Assembly: GCA_934101625.1 (NCBI GenBank)
Contig: CAKORV010000010.1
Location: forward strand, 1-28,683
Reading direction: 5' to 3'
Length of the DNA stretch: 28,683 nucleotides
DNA from: an uncultured Bacilli bacterium
Lineage (GTDB): Bacteria > Bacillota_I > Bacilli_A > RF39 > UBA660
Shown: positions 1-6,617 of the stretch, piece after piece
Layout of the letters: every line of letters starts with the position of its first letter
Position numbering within the stretch: the stretch's first letter is position 1
Notes under the pieces: generated by a model
The model's input: the letters and a program-made list of their open reading frames with translations, nothing else
The model's database searches: none
What the model was told of the DNA's origin: nothing
Position numbers and translations under genes: made by a program

Positions 1-58
1 TTAGGTAGACATTCAGAAAATGAATGTTCCATTTTTATTATGTGAAGATTTCTCTTCT
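1..58 (-). ncRNA. sRNA-A: predicted antitoxin-like small RNA, partial
   Basis: Predicted transcript on the minus strand from the promoter at 65-93 (TTGAAA, 17 bp, TATTAT) running off the left edge. It contains the two hairpins also seen in sRNA-B and, with compensatory base changes, in sRNA-C near 16.9 kb. The 3' end and terminator lie outside the window. No coding capacity is evident. The assignment as antitoxin RNA is inferred from its relatives at 16.9-17.4 kb. Confidence 0.5.
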
Positions 59-77
59 GTATACATAATACCATTTT
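1..77. repeat. 77-bp direct repeat, copy 1
   Basis: Identical over 77 bases to 238-314 (offset 237). Read on the minus strand, the unit holds a -10 box (TATTAT), a small hairpin GAAGA-GAAA-TCTTC and a second hairpin ACATTCA-TTTTC-TGAATGT, so it is the promoter-proximal half of a small-RNA gene rather than an anonymous repeat. It may continue left of the window edge, so the true length of the duplication is unknown. Confidence 0.95.
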
Positions 78-93
78 CCATAACAATTTTCAA
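65..93 (-). promoter_or_regulatory. sigma-A promoter of sRNA-A
   Basis: Minus strand: -35 TTGAAA (88-93), 17-bp spacer, -10 TATTAT (65-70) preceded by TGG, an extended -10 arrangement seen at several promoters in this window. Confidence 0.65.
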
Positions 94-118
94 TACAAAA
101 ATATGTTTTGTTTTGTAG

Positions 119-220
119 AGAAACTTTATTATAAAAGTTTTGAATAGAGTATTGTTCATTTTGATATCAATAGTTATATTAACTATTATAATTAAAATAG
201 ACATCTATCCAATAGGATAA
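119..220 (+). pseudogene. decayed hydrophobic toxin-like peptide frame
   Basis: A plus-strand frame without a usable start reads RNFIIKVLNRVLFILI..., then VILTIIIKIDIYPIG and a TAA at 218. It resembles the intact peptides encoded at 17020-17109 and 17296-17412 (TFILKLLKYISLILFL and similar): the same TFI-hydrophobic pattern, a central run of Ile/Leu and a short polar tail. It sits convergent with sRNA-B and overlaps that RNA's terminator, as the intact toxins do with theirs. An in-frame TAG (116-118) replaces the expected N-terminal codons and there is no Shine-Dalgarno, so it looks dead. The similarity is short and low in complexity, so homology is likely but not proven. Confidence 0.4.
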
Positions 221-295
221 ATGTCAATCTAAAACATTTAGGTAGACATTCAGAAAATGAATGTTCCATTTTTATTATGTGAAGATTTCTCTTCT
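194..295 (-). ncRNA. sRNA-B: predicted antitoxin-like small RNA (~100 nt)
   Basis: Minus-strand transcript predicted from the promoter at 302-330. In order it has a 5' hairpin GAAGA-GAAA-TCTTC, an A-rich linker, a hairpin ACATTCA-TTTTC-TGAATGT, the single-stranded motif CTACCTA, and a terminator stem GACATTTATCC-TATT-GGATAGATGTC followed by TATTTT. The same order of elements occurs in sRNA-C. The terminator overlaps the 3' end of the toxin-like fragment on the other strand (119-220), the geometry of convergent type I antitoxins such as SR4/bsrG. Function is inferred. Confidence 0.6.
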
Positions 296-314
296 GTATA
301 CATAATACCATTTT
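238..314. repeat. 77-bp direct repeat, copy 2
   Basis: Second identical copy of the 1-77 repeat. Sequence diverges immediately upstream (minus-strand sense) of the -10 region, yet each copy has its own good -35 box at the correct 17-bp distance. Identity over 77 bases suggests recent duplication or gene conversion. Confidence 0.95.
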
Positions 315-330
315 ATGTGTGGAAATTCAA
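302..330 (-). promoter_or_regulatory. sigma-A promoter of sRNA-B
   Basis: Minus strand: -35 TTGAAT (325-330), 17-bp spacer, -10 TATTAT (302-307) with TGG just upstream of the -10. Confidence 0.6.
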
Positions 331-399
331 TTTAGAAATTTTATGCATGTAAAATTTTGTAAAGCAAACTAAAAAAATTAAAAATTAATCTTTATGGTA

Positions 400-428
400 T
401 TTACAAAAAATATAATATTTAGTACAAT
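400..428 (+). promoter_or_regulatory. promoter of the mraZ division operon
   Basis: -35 TTTACA (400-405), 17-bp spacer, -10 TACAAT (423-428). The predicted start point falls near 435, inside the MraZ box, so bound MraZ would block initiation. Confidence 0.7.
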
Positions 429-430
429 AG

Positions 431-465
431 TGGTAAGTAGTGGAGCAAAATGGTAGAAAGTGGGG
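431..465 (+). promoter_or_regulatory. MraZ box: four TGGNN repeats at 10-bp period
   Basis: TGGTA, TGGAG, TGGTA and TGGGG start exactly at 431, 441, 451 and 461, separated by 5-bp spacers. This matches the known binding mode of MraZ, an octameric regulator that contacts tandem TGG-containing repeats one helical turn apart upstream of its own gene. The last repeat doubles as the ribosome binding site of mraZ, so repression could act on transcription and overlaps the translation signal. Seen directly; the autoregulatory role is established for the family. Confidence 0.8.
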
Positions 466-472
466 AATTGTT

Positions 473-910
473 ATGCTAATGGGCGAATATCACCATTCCA
501 TTGATGATAAAAATAGACTTATTATTCCATCTAAACTTAGAGAAGAATTAGGTAGTGAGTTTGTTGTTACCAGAGGATTAGATAAATGCTTATTTGTTTA
601 TCCTATGAAGGAATGGGAAAAAATAGTTAATAATTTAAGTACTTTACCATTTACCAAAAAAGACGCGAGAGATTTTTCAAGATTTTTCTTAAGCGGCGCT
701 ACTGTTAGTGTATTCGATAAACAGGGTCGAATCAATATTACCTCACCGCTTGTTAACTACGCCAATTTGACTAAAGAATGTGTTATAATTGGCGTTAATG
801 AGCGATTAGAAATATGGGATATAGATGAATTTAATTCATTTATGAATAAAAATATTGATAATTTTAGTGAGATAGCAGAGAACTTATTTGAAGGGGGATA
901 TAATGCATAA
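473..910 (+). CDS. mraZ: transcriptional regulator MraZ
   Basis: 145-residue MraZ, the first gene of the division and cell wall (dcw) cluster. It begins MLMGEYHHSIDDKNRLIIPSK, closely matching the conserved N-terminus of the family (MFMGEY.H.ID.KGR...P). A second SpoVT/AbrB-like half follows, including GRINI and the usual linker. The frame is open back to a GTG at 440, but the ATG at 473 fits the family start and has GGGGAA six bases upstream. Its stop overlaps the start of rsmH. It probably represses its own operon through the repeats at 431-465. Confidence 0.95.
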   Translation: MLMGEYHHSIDDKNRLIIPSKLREELGSEFVVTRGLDKCLFVYPMKEWEKIVNNLSTLPFTKKDARDFSRFFLSGATVSVFDKQGRINITSPLVNYANLTKECVIIGVNERLEIWDIDEFNSFMNKNIDNFSEIAENLFEGGYNA

Positions 911-1805
911 AAGTGTATTATTAGAAGAGAGTATTGATGGACTTAATATCAAGCCAGATGGAAAATATGTAGATTGTACTTTAGGATATGCAGGACATTC
1001 TAGTGAGATATTAAAGAAATTAGGAACTAAGGGGTTCTTATTCGCCTTTGATCAAGATATGGAAGCAGTTAATTATAGTACTAAAAAATTAGAAAGTATA
1101 AGTAATAACTTTAAAATTTTTGATACTAATTTTAAAAATATTAAAAATTGTATTGATACTAAAGTAGATGGAATACTATTTGACTTAGGTGTCAGCAGTC
1201 CACAACTTGATGATGCTTCTCGAGGGTTTAGTTTTCATAATGATGCTAGACTAGACATGAGAATGGATAAAAGACAAAAATTGAGTGCATATGAAGTAGT
1301 TAATGAATACTCATATGAAAAATTAATAGATATATTGTTTAATTATGGAGAAGAAGCTAATGCTAAAAGTATTGCTAAAGCTATAATAAATAATAGACCT
1401 ATTGAAACAACTTTAGAACTTGCAGAAATAATAAAAGAAAATGTTCCAATAAGTTATAGAAATAAATCTAATCCATCAAGAAAAACATTTCAAGCAATAA
1501 GAATAGAAGTTAATAATGAATTAGGAATATTAGAAAATACTATGTTAGATGCTTTTGACTTATTAAATTCAGGTGGAAGACTAGTAGTAATAACATTCCA
1601 TAGTTTAGAAGATAGAATAATAAAAAATATATTTAGAAGATTAACTAGTGATGATGAATTAAGTAAAAAGTTACCAGTAGTACCTGATGAAATGAAAGCT
1701 AAGGCAAAACTTATTACTAAGAAACCATTAATAGCTAGTAATAAAGAATTAGAAGAGAATAATAGAAGCAGAAGTGCTAAATTAAGAATAATAGAAAAGA
1801 TATAA
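903..1805 (+). CDS. rsmH: 16S rRNA (cytosine(1402)-N(4))-methyltransferase RsmH
   Basis: 300-residue SAM-dependent methyltransferase (formerly MraW) that N4-methylates C1402 in the ribosomal P-site. The SAM-binding loop reads DCTLGYAGHSSEIL (residues 24-37), followed by DLGVSSPQLDDASRGFSF and MRMD, all family signatures; the C-terminus has ITFHSLEDRI and the RSAKLR motif. Start chosen at ATG 903, with AAGGGGG a few bases upstream and 8 bases of overlap with mraZ, implying translational coupling. Upstream in-frame codons (TTG at 888) lack support. Length is normal. Confidence 0.95.
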   Translation: MHKSVLLEESIDGLNIKPDGKYVDCTLGYAGHSSEILKKLGTKGFLFAFDQDMEAVNYSTKKLESISNNFKIFDTNFKNIKNCIDTKVDGILFDLGVSSPQLDDASRGFSFHNDARLDMRMDKRQKLSAYEVVNEYSYEKLIDILFNYGEEANAKSIAKAIINNRPIETTLELAEIIKENVPISYRNKSNPSRKTFQAIRIEVNNELGILENTMLDAFDLLNSGGRLVVITFHSLEDRIIKNIFRRLTSDDELSKKLPVVPDEMKAKAKLITKKPLIASNKELEENNRSRSAKLRIIEKI

Positions 1806-1819
1806 AAAGGGTTGATAAT

Positions 1820-2110
1820 ATGGCTAAAAAAAGAAAAGCGAGTTTATTAAAAGGAGAAAAGGTACTTTATGTACTAATTGCATTGTTGGTAATTGGTAAT
1901 ATATTTGGTACAAGTTTTTCTATGGCTTTATTATCTAAAACTAATATAGAAGTAGAAAGCATGAAAAAGAAAATATCTAAGCAAGAAAATATAAATCAAA
2001 GTTTAGAAATGAAAATAAATGAACTTGCTAGTTTAGACAATGTTCAGGGTGTTGCAACTACATATGGATTGGAGTATAATAATAGTAATATAAGAGTAGT
2101 TGGAGAGTAG
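1820..2110 (+). CDS. ftsL: cell division protein FtsL-like
   Basis: 96-residue bitopic protein: a basic N-terminus (KKRKASLLKGEK), one transmembrane helix around residues 17-37, then an extracytoplasmic segment predicted to form a coiled coil (about 44-70). The order rsmH - small single-pass coiled-coil protein - PBP is the dcw arrangement that holds ftsL in Bacillota. Sequence conservation of FtsL is too weak to prove identity, so the call rests on topology and position. It would act with the downstream PBP and FtsB/DivIC in the divisome. Confidence 0.75.
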   Translation: MAKKRKASLLKGEKVLYVLIALLVIGNIFGTSFSMALLSKTNIEVESMKKKISKQENINQSLEMKINELASLDNVQGVATTYGLEYNNSNIRVVGE

Positions 2111-2119
2111 GTGTAAATA

Positions 2120-4261
2120 TTGAAAAAAACAAGAACTGTAAAAATTAATGGTATTTTTGTATTGGTTGTTGTTTTTTTATTTGCAGTAATAATCTTAAAA
2201 CTAAGTTATGTTGTATTAAGTCCTAAAGTAGATGGAATAGATTTAAAAGCTTTTGCTAGTAATAGAAATACTGTTAAAGAAACAATAACTGCAGAAAGAG
2301 GTACTATATATGATTCATTAGGAAACTCTTTAGCGCTTAATGTTAATTCATATACTGTAATTGCATATCTTTCAGCATCAAGAACAACTGATAAAGATAA
2401 TCCACAACATGTTATAGATAAAGAAACAACTGCAGAAAAATTAAGTCCATTAATTAATATGACTAAAGAAAGAATACTTGATTTACTTAATACAGAAGAT
2501 GTATATCAAGTTGAATTAGGTCCTGGTGGAAGAGGAATAACAGAATTATTAAAAGAACAAATAGAAGCTTTAAATTTACCTGGTATAGACTTTATTAAAA
2601 GTGTTAAAAGATATTATCCTAACAGAGATTTCTTAAGTTATACTATAGGTTATGCTAAAACTAAAGAAGATGGTTCTATTGAAGGAGAAATGGGACTTGA
2701 ATTAGAATTTAATGATGAATTAACTGGTACTAATGGTTCTCGTGAATATGAAAGTGATGTTTATGGATATAAAATAGCTAATACTAGTGAAAATGTATTA
2801 CCTGCTAAGAGTGGTAAAGATATTTATTTAACAATAGATACTAATATACAGATGTTTACTGAACAAGCAATAAATAAATTAGAAAGTGCAGAACACTTAG
2901 AATGGGCAACTGTAAGTGTAGTAAATGCTAAAACTGGTGAAATACTAGGTGTTGCATCTAATCCAAGTTTTGATCCTAATACAAAAGAAATAATTAGTTA
3001 TTATGATCCATTTGTAAGTTATACTTATGAACCAGGTTCAACTATGAAAATATTTTCATTTATGGATGCTATAGAAAAAGGTTTATATGATGAAAAAGAA
3101 ACTTATAAATCTGGTACTATTCAAGTAGGAGATGCAACTATTAAAGATTGGAATAGATGGGGTTGGGGTGAAATTACTTTTGACCAAGGATTCTATGGTT
3201 CATCAAATGTTGCTGCAACTATTTTATCTCAAAGATTAGGTGGACAAGAAATGAAAGATTTCTATACTAAATTAGGTTTTGGTAAAAAAACTAAAATAAA
3301 TCTACCTAATGAACAAACTGGTAAAGTTAATTTTAAATATGATACGGAAGTTGCTAATGCTTCTTTTGGACAAGGTATGAGTATTACACCGATTCAAATG
3401 GTACAAGCTTTAACTTCTATCGCTAATGATGGAACTGTATTAAAACCATATATAGTTAAAAAAGTAGTGAATAGTGAAACTAAAGAAGTATTACTTGAAA
3501 ATAAAACTACTAAGTTAAATAAAGTAGCAAGTGCTGAAACTGTTAAAAAAGTAAGAGATTTAATGTGGGGAGTAGTTAACTCTGAAGAATCTATAGCAAC
3601 TGGTAAAGGTTATAAAACTAGTATAGTAACTACTATAGGTAAAACTGGTACTGCTGAAATAGCAAGCGAAAATGGTGGATATTTAACAGGTGACTTAAAC
3701 TATGTAAGAAGTTTTGCTGGTATGTTTCCATATGAAGATCCTGAAATAATTGTGTATGTCGCAGTAAGTAAAATATCAAATTCTAATTTATTAACTGAAG
3801 CTACTAAAACCTTAATTGAAGATGTAAGTACATACTTAGGAATAGTAGAAACTAAAGTAGAAGAAGAATCTAGTTATACATTACCATCTTTAATAAATAA
3901 AAATATAACTGATTTAGCATACTTAAATGACTTAAATATAGATATAGTAACTATAGGAAATGGAGATAAAGTAATTAAACAATATCCTTCTAAAGGAAAT
4001 ATATTAAATGCAAATGATAAATTATTCTTACTAACTAATAGTACTGAAAATAAATATACTAATATAGAAGGATGGTCTAAAAATGACTTAAAAGAGTATT
4101 CTAAGTTACTTGGTGTTAACTTTACTTTTACAGGTTATGGATATAGTAAAGGTGTTAATTTAAATGGTAGAACTGTTGTTAAGGGTGAAACTATAGAAAT
4201 AACATTAGAACCAAAATATATTGAGAAAAAAGAAGATAATTCGACAAATTCTGCAGAATAA
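2120..4261 (+). CDS. class B penicillin-binding protein (PBP2B/FtsI type) with PASTA domains
   Basis: 713-residue transpeptidase for septal peptidoglycan cross-linking. One N-terminal membrane anchor (about 11-33) precedes the dimerisation domain (AERGTIYDSLGN, 58-69). The penicillin-binding domain has all three active-site motifs: S307-TMK, S361-S-N and K508-TGT. A PASTA domain follows (about 586-641), then a more degenerate PASTA-like segment (645-697), as in PBP2x and PBP2B of Bacilli. Start is a TTG at 2120 with TAGGTG just upstream; no better ATG lies nearby. Its place after ftsL fits FtsI/PBP2B; SpoVD, a sporulation paralogue, cannot be excluded from sequence alone. Confidence 0.93.
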   Translation: MKKTRTVKINGIFVLVVVFLFAVIILKLSYVVLSPKVDGIDLKAFASNRNTVKETITAERGTIYDSLGNSLALNVNSYTVIAYLSASRTTDKDNPQHVIDKETTAEKLSPLINMTKERILDLLNTEDVYQVELGPGGRGITELLKEQIEALNLPGIDFIKSVKRYYPNRDFLSYTIGYAKTKEDGSIEGEMGLELEFNDELTGTNGSREYESDVYGYKIANTSENVLPAKSGKDIYLTIDTNIQMFTEQAINKLESAEHLEWATVSVVNAKTGEILGVASNPSFDPNTKEIISYYDPFVSYTYEPGSTMKIFSFMDAIEKGLYDEKETYKSGTIQVGDATIKDWNRWGWGEITFDQGFYGSSNVAATILSQRLGGQEMKDFYTKLGFGKKTKINLPNEQTGKVNFKYDTEVANASFGQGMSITPIQMVQALTSIANDGTVLKPYIVKKVVNSETKEVLLENKTTKLNKVASAETVKKVRDLMWGVVNSEESIATGKGYKTSIVTTIGKTGTAEIASENGGYLTGDLNYVRSFAGMFPYEDPEIIVYVAVSKISNSNLLTEATKTLIEDVSTYLGIVETKVEEESSYTLPSLINKNITDLAYLNDLNIDIVTIGNGDKVIKQYPSKGNILNANDKLFLLTNSTENKYTNIEGWSKNDLKEYSKLLGVNFTFTGYGYSKGVNLNGRTVVKGETIEITLEPKYIEKKEDNSTNSAE

Positions 4262-4291
4262 ATATAATATACTTATACTAGGTGATAAAGT

Positions 4292-4717
4292 ATGAGAATA
4301 TATTATATTTTTTTAATTAAAGATGAAGCTTATAAAATAGTTAAAAATAAGCCAAGTAATTTATATAAAGTTTTAGAAAGTATATATTTATTAAATAATG
4401 ATGATTTAGTATATGGATTTAAAATGTTTGATAAAATATGTAAAACTATACCTAAGAAAAACTTAAATAAATTAATATGTGATAATAATATAGAAAGTAT
4501 GACATATAGTAATTTTAATAATACACATATGATAAATGATTTTATGGAAAATGAAACTACTAAATTAATAATAAATAATAGTCATATAAAAATAAAAACT
4601 AATAGTCCATATCCTATATTCTTTAAAGATTTACAAAATATACCTAATTTATTTGTATGCGATTTTATTAATTCAGATTATTTCTTTTTAAGAAAGTTAA
4701 GAGAAACTAGTAGATAA
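4292..4717 (+). CDS. sirA: SirA-like protein (sporulation inhibitor of DnaA replication initiation)
   Basis: 141 residues, no membrane segment or signal. The N-terminus MRIYYIFLIKDEAYKI resembles the start of Bacillus SirA (YneE; recalled as roughly M.RHYYTYLIKEEFA). Near the C-terminus FFKDLQNIPNLFVCDFINSD resembles SirA's FFEVLKKVSPCFLAFDFNS. The next gene is yneF, also sirA's (yneE's) neighbour in B. subtilis, which independently supports the call. SirA binds DnaA domain I and blocks replication restarts during sporulation. The middle (about 40-100) is diverged, so the DnaA-binding face is not confirmed. It is co-transcribed with the division operon, with AGGTGAT before its ATG. Confidence 0.62.
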   Translation: MRIYYIFLIKDEAYKIVKNKPSNLYKVLESIYLLNNDDLVYGFKMFDKICKTIPKKNLNKLICDNNIESMTYSNFNNTHMINDFMENETTKLIINNSHIKIKTNSPYPIFFKDLQNIPNLFVCDFINSDYFFLRKLRETSR

Positions 4718-4760
4718 TTAGTTATATTTATTATATAATTAATTAAGAAGGGAGTATTAT

Positions 4761-4970
4761 ATGATTTGGGATATATTATATGTAGTAATTGGAATAGTAA
4801 TTGGTATTGTAATAGGTTTCTTAATTGCTAAGAAAGTATTTACTAAACAATTAAAAGAAAATCCTCCAATTAATGAAGAAATGATTAAAACTTTAATGAA
4901 AGGTATGGGAAGAACTCCTAATCAAAAACAAGTTAATCAGTTAATGAAACAAATGAGTAAATTTAATTAA
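4761..4970 (+). CDS. yneF: YneF family (UPF0154) small membrane protein
   Basis: 69 residues with one N-terminal transmembrane helix (about 5-24, rich in Ile/Val/Gly) and a cytoplasmic tail carrying the family signature NPPINEEMIKTLMKGMGRTP and QVNQLMKQM. Function is unknown; the family is conserved in Bacilli and some mollicutes. GAAGGGAG lies upstream of the ATG, and a strong terminator follows directly, ending the mraZ operon. Confidence 0.9.
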   Translation: MIWDILYVVIGIVIGIVIGFLIAKKVFTKQLKENPPINEEMIKTLMKGMGRTPNQKQVNQLMKQMSKFN

Positions 4971-5001
4971 TTACAACAATAAAGTTGTTGTAATTTTTTT
5001 T
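4970..5001 (+). terminator. intrinsic terminator of the mraZ-yneF operon
   Basis: Perfect 10-bp stem ATTACAACAA / TTGTTGTAAT (4970-4979, 4985-4994) with a 5-base loop and a run of eight T. Its right arm is shared with the -35 of the following promoter. Confidence 0.9.
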
Positions 5002-5016
5002 ATAATAGGGTATACT
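4988..5016 (+). promoter_or_regulatory. probable promoter of the 5049 surface protein gene
   Basis: TTGTAA (4988-4993), 17 bp, TATACT (5011-5016). It overlaps the terminator stem, so readthrough RNA folding would not affect it. Confidence 0.5.
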
Positions 5017-5048
5017 TTATTTAGAATAATATAGGAAGAAGGATATAT

Positions 5049-6578
5049 ATGAGTAAAGAAAATAAACTTATTATTGGAAGCATAGTTGCAGTTGTTATTA
5101 TGGCAATTGGCTTTACTTATGCTTATTTTATGGCTAATATCGAGGGTGATAGAAAGAATATTACTATTAATATGACAGACTTAAGAATTATATTTAATGG
5201 AGGAGATACTATTGAAGGAAGTAATCTTTATTCAGAAGATAATTTTGATGTAGTTAAGACTTTTACAATAGAAAATAAGACTAAGAGTGAATATAAATAT
5301 AATTTAGTTATAGAAGATTTAGTTAATACCACTGTAACTAGTGGTTCATTAGTTTATAAGATTACTTGTGATGATTCTAATGGATATAATATGACAGATT
5401 TTCAAGATTTACCTAAGGCTTTAACTGCAACAGATACAACTTTAGCATATAATATTCCAATAGCAAGTAAAGCATTACAAACATATACAATAGAAATAAA
5501 GTATATTAATAAAGTAGATGTTAATCAAAGTGCAGATATGGGAACAACATTAAGTGGTCAGTTATTTATTGAAAAATTTGAATATAGAAACAAAAATTTA
5601 ACAGCAGTTATGTTAGAAGACAATCCAACAATAAGTGAACGAACATACTTTAGTGTAGCTAATACATCAAACACCACAGGAATATTATACAAAACAAATA
5701 AAACAGAAGATGGTAGTGATGTGTACTATTATTCAGGTAATACCACAAATAACTGGGTATACTTTGGCGGATTCTATTGGAGAATAATACGTACAAATGA
5801 AGATGGAAGTGTAAGGATGTTATATTCAGGAATGAGTCAAAACACAACAGAAGGATATATAGGAACATCACCGTTTAATAGCACAAGCAATGATTCAATG
5901 TATGAAGGATATATGTATGGAACAAATGGAACACTTGCAAATAATAGAACTAATGTAAATAATTCTACAATCAAAACAACAATAGATACATGGTATCAAA
6001 AAAACTTATTAACTAATTATGATAAATATATAAGTAAAACTGCAATATATTGTAATGATAGAAGTAATACAGGAAGTACAACATTCAATTATGGTACATA
6101 CAAAAGACTCCACACTAATAAAGCTCCATCATATAAATGCGGAGCAAATTTAAGTGATGGATTGTTTGAAACAGAACAAGCAGTAGAAGATAAGTTTAGC
6201 ACAAGTACAGTAGGTGGAGGAAATGGGCAACTTACATATCCAATAGCACTTATGACAGCAGACGAGATTGCTTTCGCTGGTGGAAAAGCTTATACAAGTT
6301 TAATTAGTCCATATGCATGGTATTATTTGAATAGTACAAATAGTTCTATAACGGGAGATAACGATTGGTGGGTGATTTCTCCTGATCGTTATGCCTCTAC
6401 CTCACGTTTGTTTAGTGTAGATGGCGGTAAATATAGCGGTGGTGCATTATCTTCTTCTTTTGCACATAGTTCACTCACAGTTCGCCCTGCAATCTCATTA
6501 TCTTCATGTGTTAATATATCATATGGTGATGGTACATCTAGTTATCCATACGTTATAGATGAAAGTAGTTGTAGTTAA
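5049..6578 (+). CDS. large exported protein with TasA/camelysin-like N-terminus and DUF6273-like C-terminus
   Basis: 509 residues. A signal segment (about 7-27) ends in TYAYF, the type of site cut by SipW-like peptidases in TasA/camelysin proteins. Residues about 30-175 form a beta-rich domain of the kind seen in those matrix fibre proteins. After a linker there is a second domain with NWVYFGGFYWRIIRTNEDGS, YPIALMTADEI, SPYAWYY and a terminal VRPAISLSSC, a pattern typical of DUF6273-like surface proteins. Paired cysteines could form disulphides. A paralogue lies at 21097-22848; the core is nearly identical while the tip just before VRPA is unrelated. Probably cell-surface or matrix associated; exact function unknown. 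The cognate signal peptidase is not in this window. Confidence 0.75.
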   Translation: MSKENKLIIGSIVAVVIMAIGFTYAYFMANIEGDRKNITINMTDLRIIFNGGDTIEGSNLYSEDNFDVVKTFTIENKTKSEYKYNLVIEDLVNTTVTSGSLVYKITCDDSNGYNMTDFQDLPKALTATDTTLAYNIPIASKALQTYTIEIKYINKVDVNQSADMGTTLSGQLFIEKFEYRNKNLTAVMLEDNPTISERTYFSVANTSNTTGILYKTNKTEDGSDVYYYSGNTTNNWVYFGGFYWRIIRTNEDGSVRMLYSGMSQNTTEGYIGTSPFNSTSNDSMYEGYMYGTNGTLANNRTNVNNSTIKTTIDTWYQKNLLTNYDKYISKTAIYCNDRSNTGSTTFNYGTYKRLHTNKAPSYKCGANLSDGLFETEQAVEDKFSTSTVGGGNGQLTYPIALMTADEIAFAGGKAYTSLISPYAWYYLNSTNSSITGDNDWWVISPDRYASTSRLFSVDGGKYSGGALSSSFAHSSLTVRPAISLSSCVNISYGDGTSSYPYVIDESSCS

Positions 6579-6580
6579 TA

Positions 6581-6601
6581 AATGCGTGTATGCGCATTTT
6601 T
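6581..6601 (+). terminator. short intrinsic terminator after the surface protein gene
   Basis: Stem AATGCG / CGCATT (6581-6586, 6593-6598) with a 6-base loop and TTTTT. Only 6 bp, so it may be leaky into rnhB. Confidence 0.5.
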
Positions 6602-6617
6602 AAATTTGGAGGTATGT

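Noticed and set aside
13..204. 63-codon minus-strand frame
   Set aside because: It runs across the sRNA-A promoter and the repeat, has no ribosome binding site, and its AT-rich composition explains the open frame.
5049..5160. Type IV prepilin leader on the surface proteins, given the PilC/PilD genes
   Set aside because: The N-terminus lacks the G-F/T-x4-E prepilin motif; the YAYF site fits SipW-type processing.
5659..5871. 70-codon minus-strand frame inside the first surface gene
   Set aside because: Antisense shadow of a clearly coding frame; similar shadow in the paralogue at 21719-21934 simply reflects shared DNA sequence.
6300..6578. Diversity-generating retroelement target
   Set aside because: A variable C-terminal tip suggested it, but there is no reverse transcriptase or template repeat in the window; recombination is simpler.
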